A program made the translations under genes and the position numbers. Shown piece after piece: positions 52,876 to 62,701 of a stretch of DNA of 64,000 bases. Each line of letters begins with the position of its first letter. Position 1 is the first letter of the stretch. The DNA is taken from assembly GCA_944326545.1 (NCBI GenBank), contig CALVEH010000002.1, positions 284,961 to 348,960 of the forward strand, read 5' to 3'. The notes under the pieces were generated by a model. The model was given only the letters and a program-made list of their open reading frames with translations, was not told the DNA's origin and ran no database searches. Source of the stretch: Candidatus Gastranaerophilales bacterium. GTDB lineage: Bacteria; Cyanobacteriota; Vampirovibrionia; Gastranaerophilales; Gastranaerophilaceae.

Positions 52876-54987
52876 ATGAATTTTAAAGTTGAGTATATGG
52901 ATAAGTTAAAAATATTTTTAACTGCAATTTTATTGGTATTACTTTTTGTTTTCGCGCATTTTTTCAAAGACGTATTTGACATCTTTGAAAACAAGTTCAT
53001 TGACTTACGTTCAAGGCTGACAATGGACGGCGGCTTATTTGCGCAAAGATACAAAACAGCAGATAACAACATTGTTATTGTTGCGATCAATGATTTAACT
53101 CAGTATGAAGCTGCGAATTCACCTGAATTAAATTTAACGAGATGGCCTTGGTCAAGAGTTGTATGGGCAAAAGTTATAAACTTTTTGGAAAAACAGAACC
53201 CTAAAGTACTAGTTGTTGATTTGAATTTTTCAAACTATGAAGATTTATCAAGAAACTACGCTTCAGCAGATATGGTTCTTGCAGATACGCTCGGGTATTA
53301 CAAAAACATCGTACTTTCAACAGCTTTGAGAACACAAATTGGAGAAAGTGAAAAGTATGATGCTTCAAAAATTTTAGAAAACTATGAAAACCCTTATAAT
53401 CCGTCGAGCGACCCGTTAAATATGCGAATTTATAATGACGAATTGGACAAAAATATAACATACTATTCGCACACACCAATTCCAAATATCTTCACAAACA
53501 GTACAACTATGGGAGTTACAAATCTTGTAACCAACAAACATAACAGAGAAGAAAATATAAGATATTCTCAACCGGTTTACAAACTTGTAAAAGGAAACAA
53601 AGATTATTACATTCCGTCATTAGCTCTTGCAACAATGATGAAGTACAAAGACATTGATGCCTTAACAGAAGAATTACCAATAGAAAATAATCTTTTAAAA
53701 ATCGGTTCACACTCTATTAGAGTGAACGATGAGGGAAAAGCATTAATCAACTGGCACAAGAATGCAAATACTTATCCAGAAATACCGATAAATTCTATAT
53801 TACTGAGTATGGTAAGAGGAGCTGATTATTTTGAATATGACAACAAAAAAATTCCTCTAGATTATTTTAAAGACAAAATTGTCATAATTGCTCAAACACA
53901 AACAAACTCAGAAACCCACAACACAGCAGTAGCAAAAGATATGACTGATGCGCAAATTAAAGCTACAATTATAGACAATTACATAAACGATTCCGACACT
54001 CAAAATAAACTGAGAAAGAATTTTGTAAAACATATATCACCCGTCAAGGGAGCAATAATTACAGTTGCTTTTTGTTTGACAATCATATTTGCAATAATTA
54101 TAGCAACAAACCTTCCTCTCGCATTTATAAACGGTGGTTTGATAATATTTACATACGTATTGTTCAGTATATTTGCCTTTGCCCATCCAAAGCTGAGAAT
54201 TATGCTTGATATGGCATTACCTTTGTATTGGATAGGTGCTATATTTATCATTGCATTTGCACTAAAAGCACATTACGAACTAAAAAGAAAACAAAAAATA
54301 GAACGCATATTTGGCAACCTTGTATCAGAACAAGTATTAAAACAACTTGTAGATAAACCGCACAGATTAAATCTAAAATCAACTATTCAAAAAGTTACTG
54401 TAATGTCTTGCAACATCTACAACAATATACAAATATCTAAAGAGCTTCCGCCTGAAAAATATGTTGAATTGATAAATAAAATATTTAATTCTATAGAAGA
54501 AATAATTTTCAAATACAACGGAACAATTAATCGTTTTGTAGGAAATTCCGTACTCGTTTATTGGGGATATCCGATTCATTCTCGCAAAGACAGTGAAAAA
54601 GCTATCCGTGCTGCAATCGAGATTCAACAAAAGATTGACGAGCTCAATTCTAGCGTCAACAACGTAAGTTTTGAAGAGTACGACGAACAAACTTTTGAAG
54701 AGAAAAATCCGGGTAAATACTCAATAGATGTAAAAATTGCAATTAATACAGGGAATGCCCTCGTAGGACAGATAGGTTCATCAAACTTGTCTGATTTCAC
54801 CGTTATGGGTGAAACTGTTGATGTTGTAGAGAGAGTAGAAGATATTTGCAGTGAGTTTAATAAAAACATCATTGTGACAGAAAGCACTCTCAATAATCTT
54901 GATGAAAAAATTCCTACAGAATATCTCGGTGTTGTCAGAGTAAAAAATTCATCAACTAAAGTTAAAATATTTGAGATAAAATTATAA
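52876..54987 (+). CDS. CHASE2-type sensor with degenerate class III adenylate/guanylate cyclase domain
   Basis: 703 residues. An N-terminal membrane helix (about 11-30) precedes an extracytoplasmic CHASE2 domain (KFIDLRSRL onward). Three hydrophobic segments follow (about 390-465), then a cytoplasmic class III cyclase domain. The two metal-binding Asp positions, normally in DIxGF and GD motifs 44 residues apart, are Asn here: N513 in VMSCNIYNN and N557 in FVGNSVLVYWG. The catalytic Asn is Asp in VMGETVDVVERVED, while Arg is kept. The domain may be a non-catalytic binder or use other chemistry. CHASE2 cyclases are common in Cyanobacteria. Confidence 0.85.
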   Translation: MNFKVEYMDKLKIFLTAILLVLLFVFAHFFKDVFDIFENKFIDLRSRLTMDGGLFAQRYKTADNNIVIVAINDLTQYEAANSPELNLTRWPWSRVVWAKVINFLEKQNPKVLVVDLNFSNYEDLSRNYASADMVLADTLGYYKNIVLSTALRTQIGESEKYDASKILENYENPYNPSSDPLNMRIYNDELDKNITYYSHTPIPNIFTNSTTMGVTNLVTNKHNREENIRYSQPVYKLVKGNKDYYIPSLALATMMKYKDIDALTEELPIENNLLKIGSHSIRVNDEGKALINWHKNANTYPEIPINSILLSMVRGADYFEYDNKKIPLDYFKDKIVIIAQTQTNSETHNTAVAKDMTDAQIKATIIDNYINDSDTQNKLRKNFVKHISPVKGAIITVAFCLTIIFAIIIATNLPLAFINGGLIIFTYVLFSIFAFAHPKLRIMLDMALPLYWIGAIFIIAFALKAHYELKRKQKIERIFGNLVSEQVLKQLVDKPHRLNLKSTIQKVTVMSCNIYNNIQISKELPPEKYVELINKIFNSIEEIIFKYNGTINRFVGNSVLVYWGYPIHSRKDSEKAIRAAIEIQQKIDELNSSVNNVSFEEYDEQTFEEKNPGKYSIDVKIAINTGNALVGQIGSSNLSDFTVMGETVDVVERVEDICSEFNKNIIVTESTLNNLDEKIPTEYLGVVRVKNSSTKVKIFEIKL

Positions 54988-55017
54988 AACAGCCGTTACT
55001 ATTTTTAGAGAAGATTT

Positions 55018-56706
55018 ATGCTCAATATTGATTCACTTTTATTAGACGCTTTTTACGAAGAAAACAAAGACTTTTTTATAAACGCAAGAGTGCAAAAAAT
55101 ACAACAGCCAACAAGGCGTGAGGTAATTTTGCAACTTCGAAACAATGGCGAATCTAAAAAACTCTATATAAACATAAATCCGAGTTTTCACCACATTTGT
55201 TTTATGAACAAAGAAAACGAAGAAAGAAGAAATATAGAAATCCCAAAACAACCGCCAATGTTTTGTATGCTTCTTAGAAAACACATGGAAGGTGCAAGAA
55301 TTTTAAGCGTTAAAAAGCCAGAATTTGAGAGAATTATTGAACTGAATTTTGAAAATTACAACGAAATCGGGGACAGAATCGAAGAGTGTCTTAGCATAGA
55401 ACTTATGGGAAAGCACAGTAATATTGTCCTTTATAATACAGACAACAATATCATTTTAGGCTGTGCTCACAATATCGGAGAAGAAAAAAGTAAAGAACGT
55501 GAATTAGCCGGAGGTTTGCCATATATTTACCCGCCCAAACAAGACAAAAAGAATCTGCTTTTAACAAGATATGATTGGTTTGTTTCTGCATTAAACAAGG
55601 CCGACTGCGAACTGAAAAAAGCAATATCAAACAGATATTTTTGCCTATCTCAAGCTCTTGTTGAAGAACTTTGCAACAGCAAAAATATTAATCCTGCGCA
55701 AAAAAGCTCCGAGCTTTCTGAAAAAAACAGCAAAATTTTATTCATAACCCTGCACGAATTTTTGGAAAACAAAAATAAAGAATACTCTGTATCAAAAGAC
55801 AGAACCAAATACTCTTGTATAAACAAACTTGATTATACATACCCAACAATCAATGAGCTAATTGATGATTATTTTTCTTATAACATCGAAAAAAACATTG
55901 CAAAAAGTATAAAAACATCACTTAAAACCAGAGTAAACAAAGAATTAAAAAAACAACAAAATACCCTTTCAAACCAAAAGAAACAACTTGATAAAAAAGA
56001 CAAAGCACAAGAGTATATGCTAAAAGGTAATCTTATTACGGCAAACTCTTATGCAATAAAAAAAGGCCAAAAATCTGTTTTATTAAAAGATTACGAAACA
56101 GACAATGAAATAGAAATAAATCTTGATGAAAATCTCACCCCAATAGAAAATGCTCAAAGATATTTCAATTTGTACAATAAAACAAAGAAAGCTTATCAGA
56201 TAGCAGAAGAAATGTCGCAAAAAACAATAGAAGAAATTAATTACTATCAGCAACTTATCTATGATATCGACAACACGGATTCTATAGCAGAACTTAAAGA
56301 GATATCTCAAGAAATTGAACCTGAAATAAAACCATCTCCGTCTAAGAAAAAAGAATTAACGCTAAATATTATGAAATTAGACATAGATGACTTTGATGTT
56401 TATATAGGTAAAAATAACAAACAAAACGACTACCTATATTCAAAAATTTCATCACCGGATGATGTTTGGTTCCACACGTTAAACACCCCCGGGTCTCACA
56501 TTATTGTAAAAGCAAAAAACTCAAGACAAGAACTAAAAGATGCAACAATATTAAAAATAGCAAAAATGGCAAAAGAATATTCAACCGCAAAAAACTCAAC
56601 AAAAGTTCCTGTTGTTTATACACTGAGAAAATACATAAAACGACCTAACAATACAAAATCAGGTTTTGTTGTTTACAAAAACGAAACAGAAATTGTAGTA
56701 GATTAA
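55018..56706 (+). CDS. rqcH: RqcH/NFACT family ribosome quality control protein
   Basis: 562 residues. The NFACT-N domain has RVQKIQQPTRREVILQLRN and PPMFCMLLRKHMEGARI. A coiled coil (about 285-330) and an HhH-like part follow. The C-terminal NFACT-R domain reads FDVYIGKNNKQNDYL, DVWFHTLNTPGSHIIVK and KYIKRPNNTKSGFVVY. RqcH recruits Ala-tRNA to stalled 50S subunits to make C-terminal tails; the Asp-Arg pair needed in Bacillus appears as Glu-Arg (FERIIEL). MutS2 in the same window may act in the same rescue pathway. Converges with a 4-nt overlap on the next gene. Confidence 0.92.
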   Translation: MLNIDSLLLDAFYEENKDFFINARVQKIQQPTRREVILQLRNNGESKKLYININPSFHHICFMNKENEERRNIEIPKQPPMFCMLLRKHMEGARILSVKKPEFERIIELNFENYNEIGDRIEECLSIELMGKHSNIVLYNTDNNIILGCAHNIGEEKSKERELAGGLPYIYPPKQDKKNLLLTRYDWFVSALNKADCELKKAISNRYFCLSQALVEELCNSKNINPAQKSSELSEKNSKILFITLHEFLENKNKEYSVSKDRTKYSCINKLDYTYPTINELIDDYFSYNIEKNIAKSIKTSLKTRVNKELKKQQNTLSNQKKQLDKKDKAQEYMLKGNLITANSYAIKKGQKSVLLKDYETDNEIEINLDENLTPIENAQRYFNLYNKTKKAYQIAEEMSQKTIEEINYYQQLIYDIDNTDSIAELKEISQEIEPEIKPSPSKKKELTLNIMKLDIDDFDVYIGKNNKQNDYLYSKISSPDDVWFHTLNTPGSHIIVKAKNSRQELKDATILKIAKMAKEYSTAKNSTKVPVVYTLRKYIKRPNNTKSGFVVYKNETEIVVD

Positions 56707-57173
56707 ACATCTTTGTTAAAGAAAATACTCGGCATTTTTGTAAAATTGTGCACAGTAGAGGCAGCCTCTTCAGGAGAAAGTTTTTTAATAACTCTTCCGG
56801 TATTTTTGTCATAGACTTCTATCATATCGTCAGCACTCATTTTAAAAAGATATTGAGGTTCTTCTATCTCAACCTCAACATCTTCTATCGATTCTTCTCC
56901 AACGGATTTATCAACGGATTTCTTTTCCTCTTGTTCAGAAGTATCATCTTCTTTTTCATCTTTTTCTTCATCGGGAATAAAAGGAACCATTCCGTTAAAA
57001 GCTGCTTCAGGATCTTTTTTACCTGCTTTTTCTTTTTTACCAACCCCGTCAACATCAGGCAATTGATTTTCAAGAGCTTGCTTTGCAACAACATCAACTT
57101 CATTTGCCAACTGAGCAGTAGTCAAGTTTCTATGAAGTCCCAGATTTGACATTGAAAATCCGTCTAAACCCAT
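56703..57173 (-). CDS. Acidic protein with FlaG-like C-terminus
   Basis: 156 residues. A polar N-terminus is followed by a strongly acidic, low-complexity middle (about 75-105, Glu/Asp/Lys). The C-terminal segment YLFKMSADDMIEVYDKNTGR followed by VIKKLSPEE resembles FlaG, a flagellar filament-associated protein whose pattern is a bound ligand strand then IDxxTGEVIRxIPPEE. No other flagellar genes are in the window, so this is a weak call. Confidence 0.45.
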   Translation of the reverse strand: MGLDGFSMSNLGLHRNLTTAQLANEVDVVAKQALENQLPDVDGVGKKEKAGKKDPEAAFNGMVPFIPDEEKDEKEDDTSEQEEKKSVDKSVGEESIEDVEVEIEEPQYLFKMSADDMIEVYDKNTGRVIKKLSPEEAASTVHNFTKMPSIFFNKDV

Positions 57174-57280
57174 AATTGTAATCCTTTACAACTTAGTAAA
57201 TAAAATCCTTTGCCTAAAAAGCACTTATCATATTATAATACATGTCGGGTAGAATATAAATAGCGGAGACAAAAGAGTTT

Positions 57281-58048
57281 ATGTCACACAACAATTTGCA
57301 AATACTTATGGAAAGAATACTAAACGCCCCTTTATGGGTTCAGGAAGTTGTTTATCTTGACATAAAAAAACATCTCGAAGAAGTTCTCCCTAACGCATCT
57401 GTAGGGGCAAAAGAAAGTGAAGTATATCCTGCTCATTATCCTGAAATAACCTTCAAAGGTAAAAAAGAACTTGAAACTCACGAAAACGGACTTGACTTTA
57501 ATATCTACAAATATCTGAAATCAGCTCTCGGCAAGCAAAGAGTTATTGATATTACACTAAACAACTTTTGGACATTGGAAGAATCTTCAAAATACCTTTC
57601 AGAATGTATTAAAAGAGAATTTATAAAAGAGCCGTCCGACCCTGTTATAAGCGCAAGTATTTACTACTTAAGCGGAGAAATCAGGCTCGGAGAATACGTT
57701 AAAAGATTGAACAAAATTGATATCAAAGAGCTAGATGACATTCTAAGAAAACAAAAACAACACAATGAAGAAAACCCTGAATCAAAATTAAAAATCGGAG
57801 AAATAATGGTAGATATGGGTTTTGTTGCAAACAAAGATATAGACAAAATTATTCACACAAAAAGTGAAGCAAAGAAAAGATACATTCTTACAGGTGATAA
57901 TAAACCTGCTGCTATGTCACCAACAGCACCAAATCTTCCGCAAAACGGTCCTAATGATGAAGTGGTTAAACGTCTGATGATGGAAAACAAACTGTTAAAA
58001 GACAAGCTAAGAGCAGTATTTAACATCCAAAATAAACAGCAAAAGTAG
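57281..58048 (+). CDS. Protein with MshEN/GspE-N-like repeats
   Basis: 255 residues without membrane segments. The segment IRLGEYVKRLNKIDIKELDD and the following KIGEIMVDMGFVANKDID resemble the paired helices of the N-terminal domain of type II secretion/type IV pilus ATPases (MshEN), which can bind cyclic-di-GMP. A Pro/Asn-rich linker and a short coiled coil end the protein. There is no ATPase domain. GGAG lies 13-16 nt upstream of the ATG. Confidence 0.5.
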   Translation: MSHNNLQILMERILNAPLWVQEVVYLDIKKHLEEVLPNASVGAKESEVYPAHYPEITFKGKKELETHENGLDFNIYKYLKSALGKQRVIDITLNNFWTLEESSKYLSECIKREFIKEPSDPVISASIYYLSGEIRLGEYVKRLNKIDIKELDDILRKQKQHNEENPESKLKIGEIMVDMGFVANKDIDKIIHTKSEAKKRYILTGDNKPAAMSPTAPNLPQNGPNDEVVKRLMMENKLLKDKLRAVFNIQNKQQK

Positions 58049-58051
58049 TTT

Positions 58052-58177
58052 TTAAACAGTTTGATAAGCTAATCGATAATTTGGGGATTCCTGATTATTA
58101 ATTTGAAAAATTAAATCAAGAATTCCAAAAAGTGTTGTAATAAAAATACTATTAAATAAAGTAACTATAAACTCCAT
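58052..58177 (-). CDS. 41-residue hydrophobic small ORF
   Basis: An ATG frame beginning MEFIVTLFNSIFITTLFGIL with one hydrophobic helix and a polar tail. AAGGA lies 11-15 nt upstream. It lies 52 nt downstream of the surface-type gene at 58230 on the same strand and could be its operon partner. No family is recognised and the evidence is modest. Confidence 0.4.
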   Translation of the reverse strand: MEFIVTLFNSIFITTLFGILDLIFQINNQESPNYRLAYQTV

Positions 58178-58229
58178 AATCAAACTTATCCTTGTTTAAA
58201 ACAATGTGCTCTTTCTATCTATTTGGTTA

Positions 58230-58901
58230 TTAACCAAAAGTTTTGAAGGTTTCTTCAATGTTTTTGTCTATAACCTTTTTAACAGAATCCATTTCTGTTT
58301 CTATAGCCTTTTGTTCTGTTGCAAGTTGTTGAATTTGAGTGTCAAATTTCTTGTCTATACGTTCAAGACTTTCCATTTTTCTGTTATATTCTGCATTTGC
58401 AACAGTAAAATCGCCCTTATCTACACCTTGATAGATATAAGAATTTCCATCAAGAGATTCGTCTTCCCACTGACCATTGACATTTTTTTGAATATACCAG
58501 TTGCCTGTTTTTAAGTTATTTTCAAAGTAATCAGCCTGAGTAGCATAAGGTTCGACTGCATAATTTTCAACAGTCATATTTTCTGGCATTGGGTCTGGGA
58601 GTTCAGTTACAACAATTCTTCCGTAAGAGTCTGTAACTCGCATACCCATACCGCCATCAGCAGGGTCTGATGTGACTATTTGGTAAGACAATCTTGGAAG
58701 ATCTGTTGAAGAAGAACCATAACCTTGAGGATCGTAGTATAAATGTTGAATATTCATACCATCGCTCCACAAAGAAGCCTCTGTTTCCATTTGATTGGCC
58801 AACATCAACTTTTGTTGAGTCAATTGTTCAATTTCAAACTCAACGTTATTTTTTCTAGCTGTTAGACACAGGTAGCGTGCCTGTGATGCTGACATACCCA
58901 T
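58230..58901 (-). CDS. Surface-type protein with N-terminal MSASQARYL motif, paralog of 63925-64000
   Basis: 223 residues. It starts MGMSASQARYLCLTARKNNV with a helical N-terminal coiled region. A Gly/Ser/Asp-rich middle (about 60-150, with YGSSSTDLPRLSYQ and SYGRIVVTELPDP) leads to a C-terminal coiled coil ending MDSVKKVIDKNIEETFK. The helical ends flanking a variable middle recall flagellin or filament proteins. I have a vague sense that this N-terminus recurs in gut Melainabacteria. A paralogous C-terminus is encoded at the end of the window. AGGAG lies 10 nt before the ATG. Confidence 0.6.
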   Translation of the reverse strand: MGMSASQARYLCLTARKNNVEFEIEQLTQQKLMLANQMETEASLWSDGMNIQHLYYDPQGYGSSSTDLPRLSYQIVTSDPADGGMGMRVTDSYGRIVVTELPDPMPENMTVENYAVEPYATQADYFENNLKTGNWYIQKNVNGQWEDESLDGNSYIYQGVDKGDFTVANAEYNRKMESLERIDKKFDTQIQQLATEQKAIETEMDSVKKVIDKNIEETFKTFG

Positions 58902-59064
58902 AGGCTAATACTCCTTTTTTACAATAAAGATATCGGTTGTTTTTTTAATAATCTTTAGAAATAAATAAGAAATTTTAACAAATATTTACAATTAATGTAA
59001 CAATATACCTACCTTTTAACACTAAGTTATTTTTAGATTATAATTACTTATATAACTATAGATT

Positions 59065-60552
59065 ATGAAGAGGCAAAATTTAGAGAGTATGGAAGAATTA
59101 TTAAAAAAGACAGCGTCAGAGCAAAGAAAAGCTCTTTTAGATAAAGAAATTTCCGCTGTAGAACTTGTTAATGCTGAATACAAAAGAATTGAAGAAATTG
59201 ACGACACATTAGGTGCATTCAACTCTTTGTGCAAAGAACAAGCTCTTGAAACAGCCAAAGAAGTTGATAAAAAGATTGCAGCCGGAGAAGAATTACCACC
59301 ACTTGCAGGTATTCCTCTTGCTTTAAAAGACAATATCAACTTAAAAGATACAAAAACTACAGCATCAAGCAAAATTTTAGAAAACTTTGTATCACCTTAC
59401 GATGCAACAGTTTCGACTAAGTTAAAACAAAATTTAATCCCAATTTTGGGTAAAGTAAACCTAGATGAATTTGCAATGGGTTCTTCAACAGAAAACTCTG
59501 CTTTTAAAATAACAAGAAACCCTTGGGATACAAACAAAGTTCCTGGCGGAAGCTCAGGCGGTTCTGCAGCATCTGTAGCAGGATACGAAGCAACAATCTC
59601 TTTGGGTTCAGACACAGGCGGAAGTATCAGACTTCCTGCAAGTTTCTGTGGTATTGTCGGAATGAAACCTACTTACGGAAGAGTTTCACGTTACGGACTT
59701 ATTGCGTTTGCTTCATCTTTAGACCAAATTGGCCCTTTTGGCAGATGTGTTGAAGATACGGCTTTATTGTTAGAAGCAATAAGCGGACACGATCCACACG
59801 ATTCAACATCTTTAAATATGCCGGTTCCTGCTTTTTCAAAAGCGCTAACAAACAACATTAAAGGTGCTAAAATCGGTGTAATTAAAGAATTGTTAGCTGA
59901 AGGTGTTTCACCTGACGTTAAAACTGCCGTAGAAAACGCTATCAAAATGTACAAGGAATTAGGTGCGGAAATTGTAGAAATTTCATTACCTCTTCTTGAA
60001 TACTCAATCGGCGTTTATTACATACTTGCAACAGCAGAAGCCAGCTCCAACTTGGCCAGATTTGACGGTGTAAAATACGGTCACAGAACAAAAGATGCAA
60101 AAAACCTTTTGGAAATGTACACAAAAACAAGAGCAGAAGGTTTTGGAGACGAAGTTAAAAGAAGAATAATGCTCGGTACTTACGCACTAAGCGCAGGTTA
60201 CTATGACGCATACTACAAAAAAGCTCAACAATTAAGAAGACTTATAAAAGAAGATTTTGATAAAGCATTTGAAAAAGTTGATGTACTTATTTCACCAACT
60301 TGTCCAAATACAGCTTTTGAAATAGGCTCTAAAATTTCTGACCCGTTGAGCATGTATTTGACAGATATAGGTACAATCAGTGCAAACTTGGCTGGTATTC
60401 CTGGTATGAGCTTGCCTTGCGGATATGATTCTGATGGTATGCCAATCGGTTTACAAATACTTGCACCGGCATTACAAGAAGAAAAATTATTTAATATAGC
60501 TTATAATTTTGAACAAGCAAACAAAGATAATCAAAAAAGTCCTATTATATAA
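59065..60552 (+). CDS. gatA: Asp/Glu-tRNA(Asn/Gln) amidotransferase subunit A
   Basis: 495 residues of the amidase-signature family. GatA releases ammonia from glutamine for GatB-dependent amidation of Asp-tRNA-Asn or Glu-tRNA-Gln. The Ser-cisSer-Lys triad lies in ALKDNINLKD (Lys) and PGGSSGGSAASVAGYEATIS with the following GSDTGGSIRLPASF. An internal ATG at 59089 has GAGAG upstream and could be the true start. gatB and gatC are not adjacent. tRNA-Asn and tRNA-Gln lie elsewhere in the window. Confidence 0.95.
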   Translation: MKRQNLESMEELLKKTASEQRKALLDKEISAVELVNAEYKRIEEIDDTLGAFNSLCKEQALETAKEVDKKIAAGEELPPLAGIPLALKDNINLKDTKTTASSKILENFVSPYDATVSTKLKQNLIPILGKVNLDEFAMGSSTENSAFKITRNPWDTNKVPGGSSGGSAASVAGYEATISLGSDTGGSIRLPASFCGIVGMKPTYGRVSRYGLIAFASSLDQIGPFGRCVEDTALLLEAISGHDPHDSTSLNMPVPAFSKALTNNIKGAKIGVIKELLAEGVSPDVKTAVENAIKMYKELGAEIVEISLPLLEYSIGVYYILATAEASSNLARFDGVKYGHRTKDAKNLLEMYTKTRAEGFGDEVKRRIMLGTYALSAGYYDAYYKKAQQLRRLIKEDFDKAFEKVDVLISPTCPNTAFEIGSKISDPLSMYLTDIGTISANLAGIPGMSLPCGYDSDGMPIGLQILAPALQEEKLFNIAYNFEQANKDNQKSPII

Positions 60553-60569
60553 TAGAGATTGGAGAAAGT

Positions 60570-61415
60570 ATGAAAAAGATATTTATTACTCTAGGTTTAA
60601 CATTATTGTTAGGAGTTACTGCAGCAGGTAGTGCAATGGCATATTCTACAGAGGGTGCAATGTACTACAATGAAGGTTTAGATCAATATTCAAGAGGCGA
60701 ATACGGAAAAGCTATTCAATCATTCAAAAGTGCTGTAGCAAAAGATCCTGACTTTATCGACGCATATTACAACATGGGGGCATTGTTTGAATATTTAAAA
60801 AGTTACCAATCAGCAATCGCTGCATACTCAAAAATCAACCAAATTGACCCTAATGACAAAGAAACAGTTTTAAAACTTGCAGAACTATACTACAAGTTAA
60901 ATAACTACGAAAGAGCTCTTTTCTACGTAACAAAAATCAAAGAAAACGATGATTTATATTCAAGAGCCAAAAATCTAAAAAACCAAATAGTAATAGCTTC
61001 TCAAAGAGCTGAAGCAAAAAGCTCACTCACTAATGTTAACACTGCAAACTCTGTAAACAGAAGTATCGTTGATAAATTCTCAGGCCCAACAGGTTTGGCA
61101 ATTGACTCAAGAGGTATTTTGTATGTTGCAAGCTATACAGATAACAGTATCTATAAGATTATGCCTAACGGACAAAGTCAGTTATATTCCAAAAGCCCTC
61201 TATTAGGCGGTCCTATCGGTCTTGCATTCGACTCTATGGATAACCTATACGTTGCAAACTATGCTAAAAATAATATCTTAAAAATCAACAAAGCCGGTCA
61301 GGTTTACACATTTATGAACAACATAACAAATCCGTACTACCTGATTATAAAAGGCAACAATATGTACATTACAGAACAAGGCAACAATACTGTTGTAAGA
61401 TACAAATTGTACTAA
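60570..61415 (+). CDS. Secreted TPR-NHL repeat protein
   Basis: 281 residues. A signal peptide (MKKIFITLGLTLLLGVTAAGSAMA) is followed by about three tetratricopeptide repeats (YYNEGLDQYSRGEYGKAIQ, AYYNMGALFEYLKSYQSAI, LAELYYKLNNYERAL). The C-terminal region has NHL-like beta-propeller blades (GPTGLAIDSRGILYVASYTD, GPIGLAFDSMDNLYVANY), too few for a complete propeller. A periplasmic scaffold or binding role is plausible. GGAG precedes the ATG; the gene starts 17 nt after gatA, suggesting cotranscription. Confidence 0.8.
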   Translation: MKKIFITLGLTLLLGVTAAGSAMAYSTEGAMYYNEGLDQYSRGEYGKAIQSFKSAVAKDPDFIDAYYNMGALFEYLKSYQSAIAAYSKINQIDPNDKETVLKLAELYYKLNNYERALFYVTKIKENDDLYSRAKNLKNQIVIASQRAEAKSSLTNVNTANSVNRSIVDKFSGPTGLAIDSRGILYVASYTDNSIYKIMPNGQSQLYSKSPLLGGPIGLAFDSMDNLYVANYAKNNILKINKAGQVYTFMNNITNPYYLIIKGNNMYITEQGNNTVVRYKLY

Positions 61416-61433
61416 TAAAGTCAACATAATGAA

Positions 61434-61470
61434 CTAAAAAGGATGAGCTAAATGCTCATCCTTTTTTATT
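61434..61470. terminator. Bidirectional terminator between TPR-NHL gene and nifS
   Basis: AAAAAGGATGAGC pairs with GCTCATCCTTTTT around a short loop (TAAAT), with A- and T-runs on both sides. It serves the convergent genes on either strand. Confidence 0.85.
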
Positions 61471-61490
61471 AGATAAAATAACTTAAAAAA

Positions 61491-62699
61491 TTATCTGTGT
61501 CTTTCTTCTAACTCTTTAAGCTCTCTTTGGTATGGAGAAATCTTGTTGAGTTTTTTTATAACATCAGGAAGAACCTTTAACACATAATCAATTTCGTCTT
61601 CTGTCGTGAATCTGCTTAAGCTGAAACGGATACTTCCGTGCAAAGATTCAAAAGGCACCCCCATAGATTTTAGTACGTGGCTTGGTTCTAAGCTGCCTGA
61701 AGTACAAGCACTGCCTGAACTTGCACAAATACCCAAATCGCTTAGATGCAATAATATTAATTCACCTTCAATGTACTGAAAGCCGATATTTGTTGTATTA
61801 GGAACTCTGTTAGAAGTATTACCGTTAACTTTTGCATTGTAAACAGTATCAAGAATACCTTTTTCAAGCTTATCTCTAAGTCTTTTAACCTCTGTCATTT
61901 CGTATTCAAGAGATTTTTGAGCAAGCTCACAAGCCAAGCCCAATCCAACAATGTAAGGAACATTTTCAGTACCTGCACGCTTACCGCGTTCTTGGTGACC
62001 ACCGATTACGAAAGCAGGAAGAAGTGTTCCTGTTTTTACATACAAAGCGCCGATTCCTTTTGGTGCGTGAAGCTTATGCCCAGCAATAGAAAGCAAATCT
62101 ATATCCGTATTTTTTACATCTATAGGAATTTTACCGGCAGCCTGAACAGCATCAACGTGAACTTTAATTTTAGGATTCTTTTGTTTAACTATTTTAGCAG
62201 CCTTTTCAACTGGTAATATCACACCAGTTTCGTTATTAGCGTACATTATACTAACAAGAGCAGTATCATCATTAATAGACTCACTCAACTGATTCAAGTC
62301 CAAATTTCCCTTAGAATCAACGTCCAAATAAGTAACATCATAGCCTTGTTTTTCTAAGTACTTATAAACATTTAAAACAGCAGGGTGTTCAATTTTGGTA
62401 GTAATAATGTGTTTTTTATTTTTATTTGCTTCCAAAACCCCTCTGATAGCCATATTATCACCCTCAGAACCTGAAGCTGTAAAAATAATTTCTTTAGCAT
62501 CTGCTGCACCAAGAAAATTTTTAACCTGTTCTCTGGCTTTATCAACTGCTTTTGCGACCTGCCCTCCAAACTTATGCATACTTGAAGGGTTACCATACAA
62601 ATCGCAAAAATAAGGTTTCATAGCTTCAAAAACTAACGGATCAACCTTAGTTGTCGCATTATTATCCAAATACACAACATCGTGCGTACATTCTGCCAT
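61491..62699 (-). CDS. nifS: Cysteine desulfurase (NifS/IscS family)
   Basis: 402 residues, PLP-dependent. Landmarks: YLDNNATTKVDPLVFEAM, the ASGSEGDNMAI loop, YANNETGVILPVE, HVDAVQAAGKIPID, the PLP lysine in SIAGHKLHAPKGIG and the sulfur-carrying Cys in SSGSACTSGSLEPS. It delivers sulfur to the adjacent NifU-like scaffold; the start lies 2 nt after the nifU stop. It carries a charged C-terminal tail. Confidence 0.95.
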   Translation of the reverse strand: MAECTHDVVYLDNNATTKVDPLVFEAMKPYFCDLYGNPSSMHKFGGQVAKAVDKAREQVKNFLGAADAKEIIFTASGSEGDNMAIRGVLEANKNKKHIITTKIEHPAVLNVYKYLEKQGYDVTYLDVDSKGNLDLNQLSESINDDTALVSIMYANNETGVILPVEKAAKIVKQKNPKIKVHVDAVQAAGKIPIDVKNTDIDLLSIAGHKLHAPKGIGALYVKTGTLLPAFVIGGHQERGKRAGTENVPYIVGLGLACELAQKSLEYEMTEVKRLRDKLEKGILDTVYNAKVNGNTSNRVPNTTNIGFQYIEGELILLHLSDLGICASSGSACTSGSLEPSHVLKSMGVPFESLHGSIRFSLSRFTTEDEIDYVLKVLPDVIKKLNKISPYQRELKELEERHR

Positions 62700-62701
62700 C
62701 T

